From CBFFRJ01 sp963530515 (GTDB taxonomy: Bacteria > Pseudomonadota > Gammaproteobacteria > Enterobacterales > Enterobacteriaceae), in the NCBI GenBank assembly GCA_963530515.1, contig CAUSEC010000013.1, positions 62,001-126,000 on the forward strand: 64,000 nucleotides of DNA, given 5' to 3'. The stretch's first letter is position 1. The number at the start of each line of letters is the position of its first letter. A program made the translations under genes and the position numbers. Shown in pieces: positions 27,007 through 35,828 of this stretch. The notes below the pieces were generated by a model, which saw only the letters and a program-made list of their open reading frames with translations, made no database searches and was not told the origin of the DNA.

Positions 27007-28292
27007 TGAAAAAAGTGCTTTTAAGCGCCGCAGTCTCCGCTACCCTGGGCCTCACCGCGCTGCCATCCCTGGCGCAAGATGTTGATTTACGTATGTCCTG
27101 GTGGGGCGGCAACGGCCGTCACCAGGTCACACTGAAAGCGTTAGAAGAGTTTCACAAAGCGAATCCGGATATCACCGTGAAAGCGGAATACACCGGCTGG
27201 GACGGGCACTTATCCCGTCTGACGACCCAGATTGCGGGCGGCACTGAGCCGGACGTGATGCAAACCAACTGGAACTGGCTGCCTATTTTCTCGAAAAATG
27301 GCGATGGCTTTTACGATCTGAACAAAATGAAGGACGTGATCGACTTAAGCCAGTTTGACCCGAAAGAGCTACAGTCCACCACGGTTGACGGCAAGCTCAA
27401 CGGCATTCCTATCTCCGTGACCGCGCGCGTCTTCTACTTCAACGATGAAACCTGGAAGAAAGCGGGCGTGGCGTACCCGAATACCTGGGATGAGCTGATG
27501 GCGGCGGGGAAAACCTTCGAAAGCAAGCTGGGTAAAGAGTACTACCCGGTGGTGCTGGAACATCAGGACACGCTGGCGCTGCTGAATTCGTACATGATTC
27601 AGAAGTACAACATCCCGGCGGTGGATGAGAAGGCGAAGAAATTCTCCTACAGCAAAGAGCAGTGGGTGGAGTTTTTCCAGACCTACAAAAAGCTGGTCGA
27701 CAGCCACGTGATGCCCGACACCAAATACTATGCTTCCTTCGGCAAGAGCAACATGTATGAGATGAAGCCGTGGATTCAGGGAGAGTGGGGCGGCACCTAT
27801 ATGTGGAACTCCACCATTACCAAATACTCCGACAACCTCAAGCCACCGGCGAAACTTGAGTTAGGCAAGTACCCGATGCTGCCGGGTGCTACCGATGCGG
27901 GTCTGTTTTTCAAACCTGCACAAATGCTTTCTATCGGAAAATCGACGAAAAACCCGCAAGCGGCGGCGAAAGTGATTAATTTCCTGCTGAACAGCAAAGA
28001 GGGTGTTGAAACGCTGGGGCTGGAGCGCGGCGTACCGTTGAGCAAAGCGGCGGTGGAAATCCTGACCCAGAACGGCACCATCAAAGAGGCTGACCCTTCA
28101 GTGGCGGGCCTGCGTCTGGCGCAGTCTCTGCCAGCGAAACTCTCAGTTTCACCGTACTTTGATGACCCGCAAATCGTGGCCCAGTTTGGTACCGCCCTGC
28201 AGTACATCGATTACGGACAAAAAAGCGTTGAAGAAACGGCAATGGATTTCCAGCGCCAGGCTGAACGCATCCTGAAGCGCGCGATGCGCTAA
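27006..28292 (+). CDS. togB: Oligogalacturonide-binding protein TogB
   Basis: This 428-residue periplasmic solute-binding protein has a signal peptide (KKVLLSAAVSATLGLTALPSLAQ). It is of the carbohydrate-binding type (SBP_bac_1): MSWWGGNGRHQVTLKALEEFHKANPDITVKAEYTGWDGH holds the family N-lobe signature in two parts. It captures oligogalacturonides for TogMN. The start at 27006 is fixed by the one-base overlap with the togA stop and the signal peptide. A terminator follows within 20 bases of the stop. Confidence 0.92.
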   Translation: MKKVLLSAAVSATLGLTALPSLAQDVDLRMSWWGGNGRHQVTLKALEEFHKANPDITVKAEYTGWDGHLSRLTTQIAGGTEPDVMQTNWNWLPIFSKNGDGFYDLNKMKDVIDLSQFDPKELQSTTVDGKLNGIPISVTARVFYFNDETWKKAGVAYPNTWDELMAAGKTFESKLGKEYYPVVLEHQDTLALLNSYMIQKYNIPAVDEKAKKFSYSKEQWVEFFQTYKKLVDSHVMPDTKYYASFGKSNMYEMKPWIQGEWGGTYMWNSTITKYSDNLKPPAKLELGKYPMLPGATDAGLFFKPAQMLSIGKSTKNPQAAAKVINFLLNSKEGVETLGLERGVPLSKAAVEILTQNGTIKEADPSVAGLRLAQSLPAKLSVSPYFDDPQIVAQFGTALQYIDYGQKSVEETAMDFQRQAERILKRAMR

Positions 28293-28309
28293 CTCACTGT
28301 TTGTTTATT

Positions 28310-28345
28310 AAAAAAGGCTTCCCCGACGAGCGGGGGAGCCTTTTC
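28310..28345 (+). terminator. Rho-independent terminator after togB
   Basis: AAGGCTTCCCC pairs with GGGGGAGCCTT and is followed by TTTCTC. It separates togMNAB from ogl, so ogl probably depends on read-through or its own promoter. Confidence 0.8.
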
Positions 28346-28392
28346 TCTCCCTCATTGCATCCGTCTGAATGTGTCACAACAAGGAGTACAAA

Positions 28393-29550
28393 ATGGCTAA
28401 AGGTATGCGGGTAGAACTTAACTATGATGTCAGTCGCGATCCCGATACCGGTGCAGAAGTCACCCGCTTAACCCCGCCGGACGTGCTTTGCCATCGGAAC
28501 TATTTCTATCAAAAATGTTTTACCTCTCAGGGCGATAAGCTGCTGTTTGCCGGGGAATTTGATGGTCACTGGAACTACTACCTGCTGGATATCGCCAAAG
28601 CCGAAGCCATCCAGCTCACCGAAGGTCCGGGGGATAATACTTTCGGCGGTTTCCTCTCTGCGGATGACAAATCGCTGTTTTATGTGAAAAACGACCGCTC
28701 GCTGTTGCAGGTGGATCTGGCGACCCAGGATGAGCGCGAAATTTATCGCGTACCGGACGACCAGGTCGGTTACGGCACCTGGGTGGCCAACAGTGATTGC
28801 ACAAGCCTTGTGGGCATCGAAATTGCCAAAGCGGACTGGACACCGCTCAACGACTGGAAGATTTTCCGCGAATTCTTCTACAAGCGCCCGCACTGCCGTT
28901 TGCTGCGCATCGATTTGCAGACCGGTGAAAGCCGGATTATTCACCAGGAAAAATTGTGGCTCGGCCACCCGATTTACCGGCCTTTTGATGACAACACCGT
29001 CGCGTTTTGCCACGAAGGCCCGCACGACCTGGTGGATGCCCGAATGTGGCTGGTCGACGAAGATGGCCGCAATATGCGTAAAGTGAAAACCCACGCCGAA
29101 GGGGAAAGCTGCACCCATGAATTCTGGGTACCGGATGGTTCCGCGCTTATCTATGTCTCTTACCTGAAAGGGCAAAAAGGGCGTTCGATTTGCCGGTTTG
29201 ACCCGCAAACCGGGGTCAATGAAGAGGTGATGCCGATGCCAGCCTGTTCACACCTGATGAGTAATTTCGATGGCTCGCTGCTGGTGGGTGATGGCTCAGG
29301 TACGCCGGAAGATGTCAAAGATACCGACGGCTACACCATCGAAAACGACCCGTATTTGTATGGCTTTGACGTGGCGAAGAAAGAGACATTCCGCATTGCC
29401 CGCCACGATACCTCGTGGGCAACCATTGCCAACAGCCGCCAGGTGACGCACCCGCACCCCTCTTTCACACCGGATAACAAAGCCGTGCTGTTCAGTTCAG
29501 ATAAAGACGGGAAACCTGCGCTGTATCTGGCGAAACTGCCAACGGTATAA
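28393..29550 (+). CDS. ogl: Oligogalacturonide lyase Ogl (PL22)
   Basis: This 385-residue cytoplasmic beta-propeller lyase has the family start MAKGMRVELNYDVSRDPDTGAEVTRLTPPDVLCHRNYFYQ in consecutive pieces. It cleaves di- and short oligogalacturonides to 4-deoxy-L-threo-5-hexosulose uronate and galacturonate. Conserved histidines and metal-site candidates occur in EGESCTHEFWVPDG and QVTHPHPSF. The ATG at 28393 follows AAGGAG. It is the catabolic end of the KdgM-Tog uptake route. No pectate lyase is encoded in the window. Confidence 0.93.
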   Translation: MAKGMRVELNYDVSRDPDTGAEVTRLTPPDVLCHRNYFYQKCFTSQGDKLLFAGEFDGHWNYYLLDIAKAEAIQLTEGPGDNTFGGFLSADDKSLFYVKNDRSLLQVDLATQDEREIYRVPDDQVGYGTWVANSDCTSLVGIEIAKADWTPLNDWKIFREFFYKRPHCRLLRIDLQTGESRIIHQEKLWLGHPIYRPFDDNTVAFCHEGPHDLVDARMWLVDEDGRNMRKVKTHAEGESCTHEFWVPDGSALIYVSYLKGQKGRSICRFDPQTGVNEEVMPMPACSHLMSNFDGSLLVGDGSGTPEDVKDTDGYTIENDPYLYGFDVAKKETFRIARHDTSWATIANSRQVTHPHPSFTPDNKAVLFSSDKDGKPALYLAKLPTV

Positions 29551-29594
29551 GCTGCTCGGACGCTTAGGGTCGAGGGCTCCCCACAACGAAATGC

Positions 29595-29918
29595 GAGCAC
29601 GGACGGCTCCCTCTCCTCTTTGGGGAGAGGGCTGGGGTGAGGGGGAATATGTGGCTCTGATGGTCATTCCGTTCACCTTATGTTCCTTGCTTCTCTGTCG
29701 CGCCAGAACCCGTGAACGTGCCAGGGTGGCTCGCCGCCACCACCCTGGCGACCCGGGCTCCCGGCAAGAAAATCGCCGCTGACGCGGTCCACTCAGCGTA
29801 TACCTCCAGGCTTATCGGGGACGGGCGGATGAAACGTCCCTGTAAAGCCGCCCTCGCCGCGCATCCATGCGCGTCGCCCCGGCCTTGCGGATACGCTTCG
29901 TCGATTTTCAGCCGGACC
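29595..29918. repeat. Right copy of the 324-bp inverted repeat flanking the catabolic block
   Basis: Reverse complement of 15946-16269 over its entire length, with about 14 substitutions and no gaps; homology stops abruptly at both ends. It fills most of the gene-free stretch 29551-29994 between ogl and the nitroreductase gene. The palindrome CTCTCCTCTTTGGGGAGAGGG and the CCAGGGTGG...CCACCCTGG hairpin are both present. Confidence 0.93.
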
Positions 29919-29994
29919 CAGTCATCGCGGTGACTGTGTTGTTCTCACTGCGCAGTGTTATCGCTGCAAAACGTAAGATTACTGTCCGTGCCCA

Positions 29995-30651
29995 TCAAAT
30001 AAACGTAAACACATCCTCACGTGGCAAACGAGACTTCGGCAGCGCGGCGTTAAAGTCCTTCTCGCTGCGATACCCCAGCGACACCAGCACCACGCTGGTC
30101 AGCCCTTTTTCACGCAGGCCGAGGGAGAGATCCAGTTCACGCTGATCAAACCCTTCCATTGGCGTCGCGTCAATACCGAGCATCGCCGCACCCAGCAGCA
30201 GGCCGCCGAGGGCCAGATAAACCTGTTTTTCCATCCACTGCGGCACGTCGCGGGACTCATAGCGGTGCATATCCACATAGGAGCGGCGGCTCTTGTCCTG
30301 ACCGGCCTGCGCGCCGTCGGCCACGAAACGTCCCTGGCTATTCTCCTGGGCGAGTACGTTTTGCAGGTGCTGTTCGGTGATGTCGGTGCGCATGCACAGG
30401 GCAATCACGTGGGAGGCATTCAGTACTTTGGGTTCGTTGTAAACGAAGGCGCCGGTAGTGGATTTGGCGATGGCTTCGCGACCTTCCGGGGTGGAGGCCA
30501 CGACGAAGTGCCACGGCTGGGAGTTCACGGAAGACGGGCTGTTGTGCAGCACGTTCAGCAGGGTATCAATCAGGTCCTGAGGGAGTGTCTTACCGGGTTC
30601 AAAAGCCTTCACGGTATGACGGGCAACCACCGCATCATCTAAGGTCATCAT
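29995..30651 (-). CDS. NfsB-like FMN nitroreductase
   Basis: This 218-residue oxygen-insensitive nitroreductase-family flavoprotein (NAD(P)H-dependent, probably dimeric, cytoplasmic) has landmarks parallel to E. coli NfsB. RHTVKAFEPGKTLP is FMN-phosphate binding, SPSSVNSQPWHFVVAS follows, and PMEGFDQRELDLSLGLREKG and ALPKSRLP lie near the end. It is clearly a homologue but diverged, so it is not named nfsB. GGAGAG precedes two adjacent ATG codons. It is divergent from a LysR-type gene, which probably controls it. Confidence 0.85.
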   Translation of the reverse strand: MMTLDDAVVARHTVKAFEPGKTLPQDLIDTLLNVLHNSPSSVNSQPWHFVVASTPEGREAIAKSTTGAFVYNEPKVLNASHVIALCMRTDITEQHLQNVLAQENSQGRFVADGAQAGQDKSRRSYVDMHRYESRDVPQWMEKQVYLALGGLLLGAAMLGIDATPMEGFDQRELDLSLGLREKGLTSVVLVSLGYRSEKDFNAALPKSRLPREDVFTFI

Positions 30652-30757
30652 GTCTCTCCTGGCGCAAAAAATGAAAGTAAGGGGCGTGTCGCCCCGTCTG
30701 GTGGGTCGAGAATAAACGCAAATGAAGGTGAGATAAATCGCCCTAATCGAGCAGCAC

Positions 30758-30776
30758 TTTCACATTTGCAGTGAAA
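30758..30776. promoter_or_regulatory. Inverted repeat between nitroreductase and LysR genes
   Basis: TTTCAC-ATTTGCA-GTGAAA is a 6-7-6 inverted repeat in the 204-base divergent intergenic region. It is a plausible binding site for the LysR-type protein encoded next to it. Confidence 0.45.
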
Positions 30777-30855
30777 ATACTCCTCGTTTCCCCTGTGCTC
30801 AGCGGATTTTTTCTGGCACAAAGAGGGCTACTCGTCCTTCGGCCTGGGAGCCACC

Positions 30856-31785
30856 ATGATCCGCCTCGAAGATGTCACGTTGTTTGTTCGTTCTGCGGCG
30901 CTGGGCAGTTTTTCCAATGCGGCGCGGGAAGCGGGTTTGCTGCCGGGCCAGGTCAGTGCCGCCGTGCACCGGCTGGAGCGTGATCTTGATAAGCGTCTGT
31001 TTGTACGCTCCACCCGCAGCCTGCGCCTGACGTCGGAAGGGGAAAAGTACCTGCCCTTTGCCCAGGAGATGCTGGCGGTGGTGCAGGCGGGGGCGGAGAG
31101 TCTGCACAGCAGTGAGGATGACATCCAGGGCGAGCTGCGTGTCGCAGTGCCGTCGGACATTGGCCGCAACGTCCTGCTGCCGCTCATTACCCGCTTTTGC
31201 GAGCAGCATCCGAAAGTATCGCTGCGCCTCTCGCTCTCAGACCAAATCAGCGATGTATTTCGCGACCCGGTGGACATTGCTATTCGCTACGGCGTGCTCG
31301 ATAACAGCAGCTACGTGGCGCTGCCGCTGGCGGAGGATAACCGCCGGGTGCTGGCCGCCTCACCGGCTTATCTGGCAACACACGGCAGGCCGCAGACTCT
31401 CGACGATATCGTTAACCACCACTGCCTGCTGTTCACCATGAACAGCCACGTCTATGACAAATGGAGCTTTCCCCAGGACGGCATGCGCCGCCAGCTGATC
31501 GTCAAAAGCCGGATGCTGTGCGACGATGCGGACGTCGCCCGCCGCTGGGCCATCGACGGCATGGGCATTGTCTACAAATCCTGGATTGATATCAGTGAAG
31601 ACGTTCAGGAAGGAAGACTCGAAGTACTGTTACCGCAGCACCCCGGCGAAGCGGCACCGCTGAACCTGATTTGCCCGCACCGTAAGCAGTTCTCCCCGGC
31701 GATTCGTCAGCTGCACGGCACCTTGCGTGAACATCTGCGTGCCATCACCGCGCAACTCAGCACGCTGGCTGTCTTTCGTTCATAG
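30856..31785 (+). CDS. LysR-family regulator (divergent to nitroreductase)
   Basis: This 309-residue protein has an N-terminal winged helix-turn-helix (MIRLEDVTLFVRSAALGSF then NAAREAGLLPGQVSAAVHRLE, about residues 1-60). A LysR substrate-binding domain starts near ELRVAVPSDIGRNVLLPL. It belongs to the group of LysR regulators often beside oxidoreductases. The gene begins 204 bases from the divergent NfsB-like gene, with an inverted repeat between. The inducer is unknown; a nitroaromatic or quinone stress signal is only a guess from context. Confidence 0.85.
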   Translation: MIRLEDVTLFVRSAALGSFSNAAREAGLLPGQVSAAVHRLERDLDKRLFVRSTRSLRLTSEGEKYLPFAQEMLAVVQAGAESLHSSEDDIQGELRVAVPSDIGRNVLLPLITRFCEQHPKVSLRLSLSDQISDVFRDPVDIAIRYGVLDNSSYVALPLAEDNRRVLAASPAYLATHGRPQTLDDIVNHHCLLFTMNSHVYDKWSFPQDGMRRQLIVKSRMLCDDADVARRWAIDGMGIVYKSWIDISEDVQEGRLEVLLPQHPGEAAPLNLICPHRKQFSPAIRQLHGTLREHLRAITAQLSTLAVFRS

Positions 31786-31984
31786 CCCCTGTGCATCTAA
31801 GGATGCGCAAAATTGAGCATTCTAAAAGTCACATTTTGCCAACCCGCAACAGGACGATAAGCGACTATTGTGTAGGGCACACAAAAAATCAGGGTTCCGG
31901 TTCAGTGATGAACCGTTCATTGTCGCCCGGACTGAACAGGCAAGGAGCGCACACGTCAGTCTGTCATCTGAAAGGTAGTTGCAC

Positions 31985-32938
31985 ATGACTTTACGTACAT
32001 TAGGCACCACGGGTTTACAGATCCCCGCGCTGGTTTTTGGCGGTAACGTATTTGGCTGGACCGTAGATGAGAAGCAGAGTTTCAGTTTGCTGGACGCGCT
32101 GCTGGAAAGAGGCTTAACCGCCATCGACACCGCTGACGTTTACTCATCATGGGCGCCGGGCAACAAAGGCGGCGAATCCGAGACCATTATCGGTAAATGG
32201 CTGGCGGCTCATCCGGGCGCGCGCGACAAGGTCACACTGTTTACCAAAGTGGGTTCGGATTTGGGGGAACCGGGTAAAAAAGGGCTCTCCGGCCGCTGGA
32301 TTGCGCAGGCGGTAGAAGACTCTCTGCGCCGTCTGCAAACCGACCATATCGACCTCTACTTCTCCCACTGGCCGGATAACGACACCCCGTACGAAGAAAC
32401 CCTGGCGGCCTATGAAAAGCTGCTGAAAGCCGGGAAAATCCGCGCCGTCGGTGCCTCGAATCTCAACGCCGAACAGCTTCAGGCCTCCCTGAAGGCAGCG
32501 GATGAAAAATCGCTGCCGCGCTACCAGGTGCTGCAACCGGAATACAACCTGTACGACCGCGAAAGCTTCGAAGGGGCATTGCAGGATTTGACCGTGCGGG
32601 AAAACATTGGCGTGGTGACCTACTACAGCCTGGCCTCCGGGTTCCTCTCCGGTAAATACCGCAGCGAGAAAGATTTAAGCCAGAGCCAGCGCGGGCAGGG
32701 CATCGGTAAGTACCTCAATGACAAGGGGTTCCGCATCCTGGCGGCACTGGATGAGGTGGCGGGTGCGCATAACGTGAAACCGGCAGAAGTGGCGCTGGCG
32801 TGGCTGATTGCCCAGTCAGGCGTGACCGCACCGATTGCCAGTGCGACTAAAATCCCGCAGGTGGACAGCTTCGTCACCGCCCTTTCCCTGACGCTCTCCG
32901 CCGAGGAAATTGCGGCACTGAACCACGCGGGCAAGTAA
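31985..32938 (+). CDS. Aldo/keto reductase
   Basis: This 317-residue NADPH-dependent (beta/alpha)8 oxidoreductase shows the AKR tetrad: D48 in AIDTADVY, Y53, K88 in LFTKVG and H128 in YFSHWP. It resembles the YajO/YghZ-like and Tas-type aldo/keto reductases of Enterobacteria. The ATG at 31985 follows AAAGGTAG; a TTG two codons upstream is less likely. The physiological substrate is not evident. The gene converges on the cupin gene, with a hairpin between them. Confidence 0.88.
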   Translation: MTLRTLGTTGLQIPALVFGGNVFGWTVDEKQSFSLLDALLERGLTAIDTADVYSSWAPGNKGGESETIIGKWLAAHPGARDKVTLFTKVGSDLGEPGKKGLSGRWIAQAVEDSLRRLQTDHIDLYFSHWPDNDTPYEETLAAYEKLLKAGKIRAVGASNLNAEQLQASLKAADEKSLPRYQVLQPEYNLYDRESFEGALQDLTVRENIGVVTYYSLASGFLSGKYRSEKDLSQSQRGQGIGKYLNDKGFRILAALDEVAGAHNVKPAEVALAWLIAQSGVTAPIASATKIPQVDSFVTALSLTLSAEEIAALNHAGK

Positions 32939-32941
32939 ACC

Positions 32942-32971
32942 AAAAACGCACCTGGTGTAATGCCAGGTGCG
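32942..32971 (-). terminator. Terminator between aldo/keto reductase and cupin genes
   Basis: CGCACCTGG and CCAGGTGCG form a perfect 9-bp stem with a 7-base loop. On the minus strand it is followed by TTTTTGG, so it ends cupin transcription and may also block the convergent transcript. Confidence 0.8.
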
Positions 32972-32980
32972 GTTGACGGC

Positions 32981-33376
32981 TTATTTACGGTATTGCTCGT
33001 CTGACACCTGCTCAAGCCAGGTCACCGGGCTGCCGTTTTGCGACTCCGCAATGGCGATATGGGTCATGGCGTTATCCGGCGTTGCGCCGTGCCAGTGCTT
33101 CACGTCTTCCGGTATCCAGACGATATCGCCTTGATTCATCTCCTGAATCTCTTCGCCTTCACACTGAATCCAGCCTTTGCCGTGGGTGATAATTAACGTC
33201 TGCCCGAGCGGATGCGTGTGCCACGCCGTGCGGGCACCGGGCTCAAAGGTGACGGTTGCACCGCCCACACGGGCAGGGGCTTGTGCGCTGAACGGGGAGT
33301 CAATACGCACACGGCCCGTGAAGTAATCTTTTGGGCCAGCGGCTGAGGGCACGGACGCACTACGGGTAATCTTCAT
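32981..33376 (-). CDS. Small cupin-domain protein
   Basis: This 131-residue single-domain cupin has motif 1 in TAWHTHPLGQTLIITHGKGW (two His as metal ligands) and motif 2 in PEDVKHWHGATPDNAMTH. Such proteins (YP_-type cupin_2, carboxymuconolactone-associated) bind a divalent metal and are often dioxygenases or isomerases; the reaction here is unknown. The ATG at 33376 follows GGAGAAAGAG. It is divergent from a LysR-family gene, which may regulate it. Confidence 0.82.
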   Translation of the reverse strand: MKITRSASVPSAAGPKDYFTGRVRIDSPFSAQAPARVGGATVTFEPGARTAWHTHPLGQTLIITHGKGWIQCEGEEIQEMNQGDIVWIPEDVKHWHGATPDNAMTHIAIAESQNGSPVTWLEQVSDEQYRK

Positions 33377-33528
33377 CTCTTTCTCCAGAACGCAAAAGGT
33401 TGTCGCATTAAGCTTACGCAGCATGGGAAGAAGGGGTTAGTGGGTAAAATCAAAAAGGACCTATGAGGCAAATTCATCAATGGCTCAGGTATACTTTTCT
33501 TATCTTCCCCTTCGCGTCGGAACTGACC

Positions 33529-34437
33529 GTGCTGAAAGAAAATTTTAATGACCTTATTGCGTTTCTGGTCGTTGCCCAGGAGCGTAGCTTTACCCGTGCT
33601 GCCGCCAAACTGGGCGTGTCGCAATCGGCGCTTAGCCATTCGATGCGCGGGCTGGAAGAGCGAATGGGCATCCGCTTACTGACGCGCACGACGCGCAGCG
33701 TGTCGCCCACCGAAGCAGGAGAGACCCTGCTTGAGCGCATCGGGCCGCATTTTGCCGACATCGAAACCGAACTCAACATGCTCAAAGGCATGCGCGATGT
33801 TCCTGCCGGGAACATCCGCATCACGGCGGGCGAGCATGCGGTGGATTCGGTACTGTGGCCGGTGCTTAAGGATTTTCTCGCCCGCTGGCCGGATATCAAC
33901 GTCGAAGTGACCGTCGATAACGCGCTGGCAGACATCGTGACCCAGCGTTTTGACGCCGGGATCCGGCTGGGGGAATCGGTGGCAAAAGACATGATAGCGA
34001 TCCCCGTCAGCCCACCGATGCGCATGGCGATTATTGGCTCGCCGGACTATTTTCGCCGCAACCCGCCGCCGAAAACCCCGGCAGACTTGCAGCATCACCG
34101 CTGTGTGAATATGCGGATGGCGACGCTGGGGGGCCTGCTGCCGTGGGAGTTCTCAAAAGACGGCAAAGAGTTGAAAGTGCGTGTGGAAGGGCAGCTCACC
34201 ATCAATGCGCTGCGCCACCGCATTGAAGCGGCGGTGTCCGGCGTGGGGCTGGTTTATCTGCCGGAAGATGCCGTTGCCGCAGAGATCGAACGTGGCGAGG
34301 TGGTGCGGGTACTGGACGCCTGGTGCGAGCCTTTCCCCGGTTATTACCTCTACTACCCCAGCCGACGGCAGCATACCGCCGCCTTTTCACTGTTTGTGGA
34401 GGCGATGCGCCTTAAAGACGACGCGGCAAAACGATAA
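33529..34437 (+). CDS. LysR-family regulator (divergent to cupin)
   Basis: About 302 residues with the LysR helix-turn-helix FLVVAQERSFTRAAAKLGVSQ (residues ~10-32) and ligand domain from RITAGEHAVDSVLW onward. The GTG at 33529 gives the family N-terminus MLKENFNDLIAF. An ATG at 33463 has a better ribosome site (AAGGACCT) but adds 22 residues not expected in the family, so the start is uncertain. The 3' end overlaps the convergent MFS gene by 26 bases. It probably regulates the cupin and/or aldo/keto reductase genes. Confidence 0.83.
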   Translation: MLKENFNDLIAFLVVAQERSFTRAAAKLGVSQSALSHSMRGLEERMGIRLLTRTTRSVSPTEAGETLLERIGPHFADIETELNMLKGMRDVPAGNIRITAGEHAVDSVLWPVLKDFLARWPDINVEVTVDNALADIVTQRFDAGIRLGESVAKDMIAIPVSPPMRMAIIGSPDYFRRNPPPKTPADLQHHRCVNMRMATLGGLLPWEFSKDGKELKVRVEGQLTINALRHRIEAAVSGVGLVYLPEDAVAAEIERGEVVRVLDAWCEPFPGYYLYYPSRRQHTAAFSLFVEAMRLKDDAAKR

Positions 34438-35581
34438 TCGCCGCGCTGGCGAGGGTAAAGAGCGCCATGATCCACGCCATCGTCCAGGGCGTGCCGTCAC
34501 TGAATAGCGCCAGCAGCAGAGACGAAACAATGCCGCTGCCGTACTGCAACGAGCCAATCAGCGCTGAAGCAGACCCTACGATGTTGGGCACTTCGTCCAG
34601 TGCGGCGGCGGTGGACGTGGCGGCGATAATGCCGTTCATCGAAAAGTAGACGAACACGCAGGCGACCACGGCAGCAATACCGCCCGCGTGCAGTTTCACC
34701 GCCACCGCCAGCAATACCACGGCCACGGCGGCCACGCTAACGGCTGCCTTCAGTAACGTATCAAGCGGGTAGCGCTGCACCAGCCTGCGGTTCACCATGC
34801 TCATGCCCATCACCCCGACAATATTCACCGCGAACAGCCAGCCGTAATACTGCGGGTCGATGCCGTAGAAGCTGATGTAGACCCGTGGTGAGCCGGTGAT
34901 AAACGCGTAGGCCGCGACGTAAAAAAAGGTCAGGCTCAGGGTATAACGCATGAACAGGCGGTTTTTCAGTAGCGAACGGTAGTTGCGAAAGGCCCCGCGC
35001 AGCGAAGCCGGGGTGCGTTTTTCCACTGGTAATGTTTCCGGTAGCAGCCACAGCGACAAAAACATCAGCACGCCAATCACCGCCAGCAGCCAAAAGATGG
35101 CGTGCCACGAGGTGAAACGGATGATTTGCCCGCCCATCAGCGGGCCTGCGATAGGGGCAATCGCCATGACGATGATCAGCGTGGAAAGCATCTGGGCGGC
35201 GCGGGTGCGGCTAAAGAGGTCGCGGATCATTGCGCGTGCCAGCATCGGCCCGGTGCAGGCCCCCATCGCCTGGAAGACGCGCCAGAAGACGATTTCGTTG
35301 ATAGAGGTAGAATACGCGCAGCCCAGCGAGCCAATCACAAACAGCACCATGCCGATAAACAACGGCAGCCGACGGCCGAGATGATCGCTGATCGGGCCCC
35401 ACACCAGTTGGGCAACAGCAAATCCTATCAGAAAGCCGGTGACGGTAAGCTCAACGTCACCCTGCAACTCGACGGCCATCACCGGCATGGCGGGTAGATA
35501 GATATCCGTCGACAGCGAGGTGAACGCCATCAACGCGCTAAGGATCGCGACGAACAGCGGCCCGTTTGTGGATGTAGTCAT
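34412..35581 (-). CDS. Bcr/CflA-family drug efflux MFS transporter
   Basis: This 389-residue protein with 12 membrane segments has the DHA1 motifs GPISDHLGRRLPLFIG (loop 2-3), FWRVFQAMGACTGPMLARAMIRDLF and IAPIAGPLMGGQI, which define the Bcr/CflA group exporting bicyclomycin, chloramphenicol or related compounds. The ATG at 35581 (MTTSTNGPLFVAIL) was chosen over an upstream start that adds ten unlike residues. It is a paralogue of the EmrD class at 8296-9480. The substrate is unknown. Confidence 0.87.
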   Translation of the reverse strand: MTTSTNGPLFVAILSALMAFTSLSTDIYLPAMPVMAVELQGDVELTVTGFLIGFAVAQLVWGPISDHLGRRLPLFIGMVLFVIGSLGCAYSTSINEIVFWRVFQAMGACTGPMLARAMIRDLFSRTRAAQMLSTLIIVMAIAPIAGPLMGGQIIRFTSWHAIFWLLAVIGVLMFLSLWLLPETLPVEKRTPASLRGAFRNYRSLLKNRLFMRYTLSLTFFYVAAYAFITGSPRVYISFYGIDPQYYGWLFAVNIVGVMGMSMVNRRLVQRYPLDTLLKAAVSVAAVAVVLLAVAVKLHAGGIAAVVACVFVYFSMNGIIAATSTAAALDEVPNIVGSASALIGSLQYGSGIVSSLLLALFSDGTPWTMAWIMALFTLASAAIIVLPRRL

Positions 35582-35720
35582 AAGATCTCGATTAATAACA
35601 GCAGGATGCACCGGCAGAGGACGAACGCGCCGGGGCGTAATAGCGGCTATTTTAATCGGATTCGGTGCGGTGATAATCCTGCGAAATCATAATGTGGTTA
35701 TGAGGTGAGTTCATGAATAG

Positions 35721-35814
35721 CCCCTCACCCTAACCCTCTCCCCAAAGGGGCGAGGGGACAGTTTAGTGCGGGCTGGGGCTATGGTTTTCTCCCTCTCCCC
35801 TATGGGGTGAGGGG
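35721..35814. repeat. Two GC-rich palindromic repeat units in tandem
   Basis: CCCCTCACCCTAACCCTCTC...GGGGCGAGGGG (35721-35757) is followed 33 bases later by a partial unit CCCTCTCCCCTATGGGGTGAGGGG (35791-35814). These are the same dispersed intergenic motif as at 1254-1290 and the inner ends of the 324-bp repeats. They lie between the MFS gene and the next LysR gene. Confidence 0.7.
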
Positions 35815-35828
35815 CCATCCCGGCACAA

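Noticed and set aside
16270..29594. The catabolic block as a classical composite transposon or integrative element
   Set aside because: No transposase, integrase, tRNA target or direct repeats at the ends were found; only the inverted repeats support a bounded unit.
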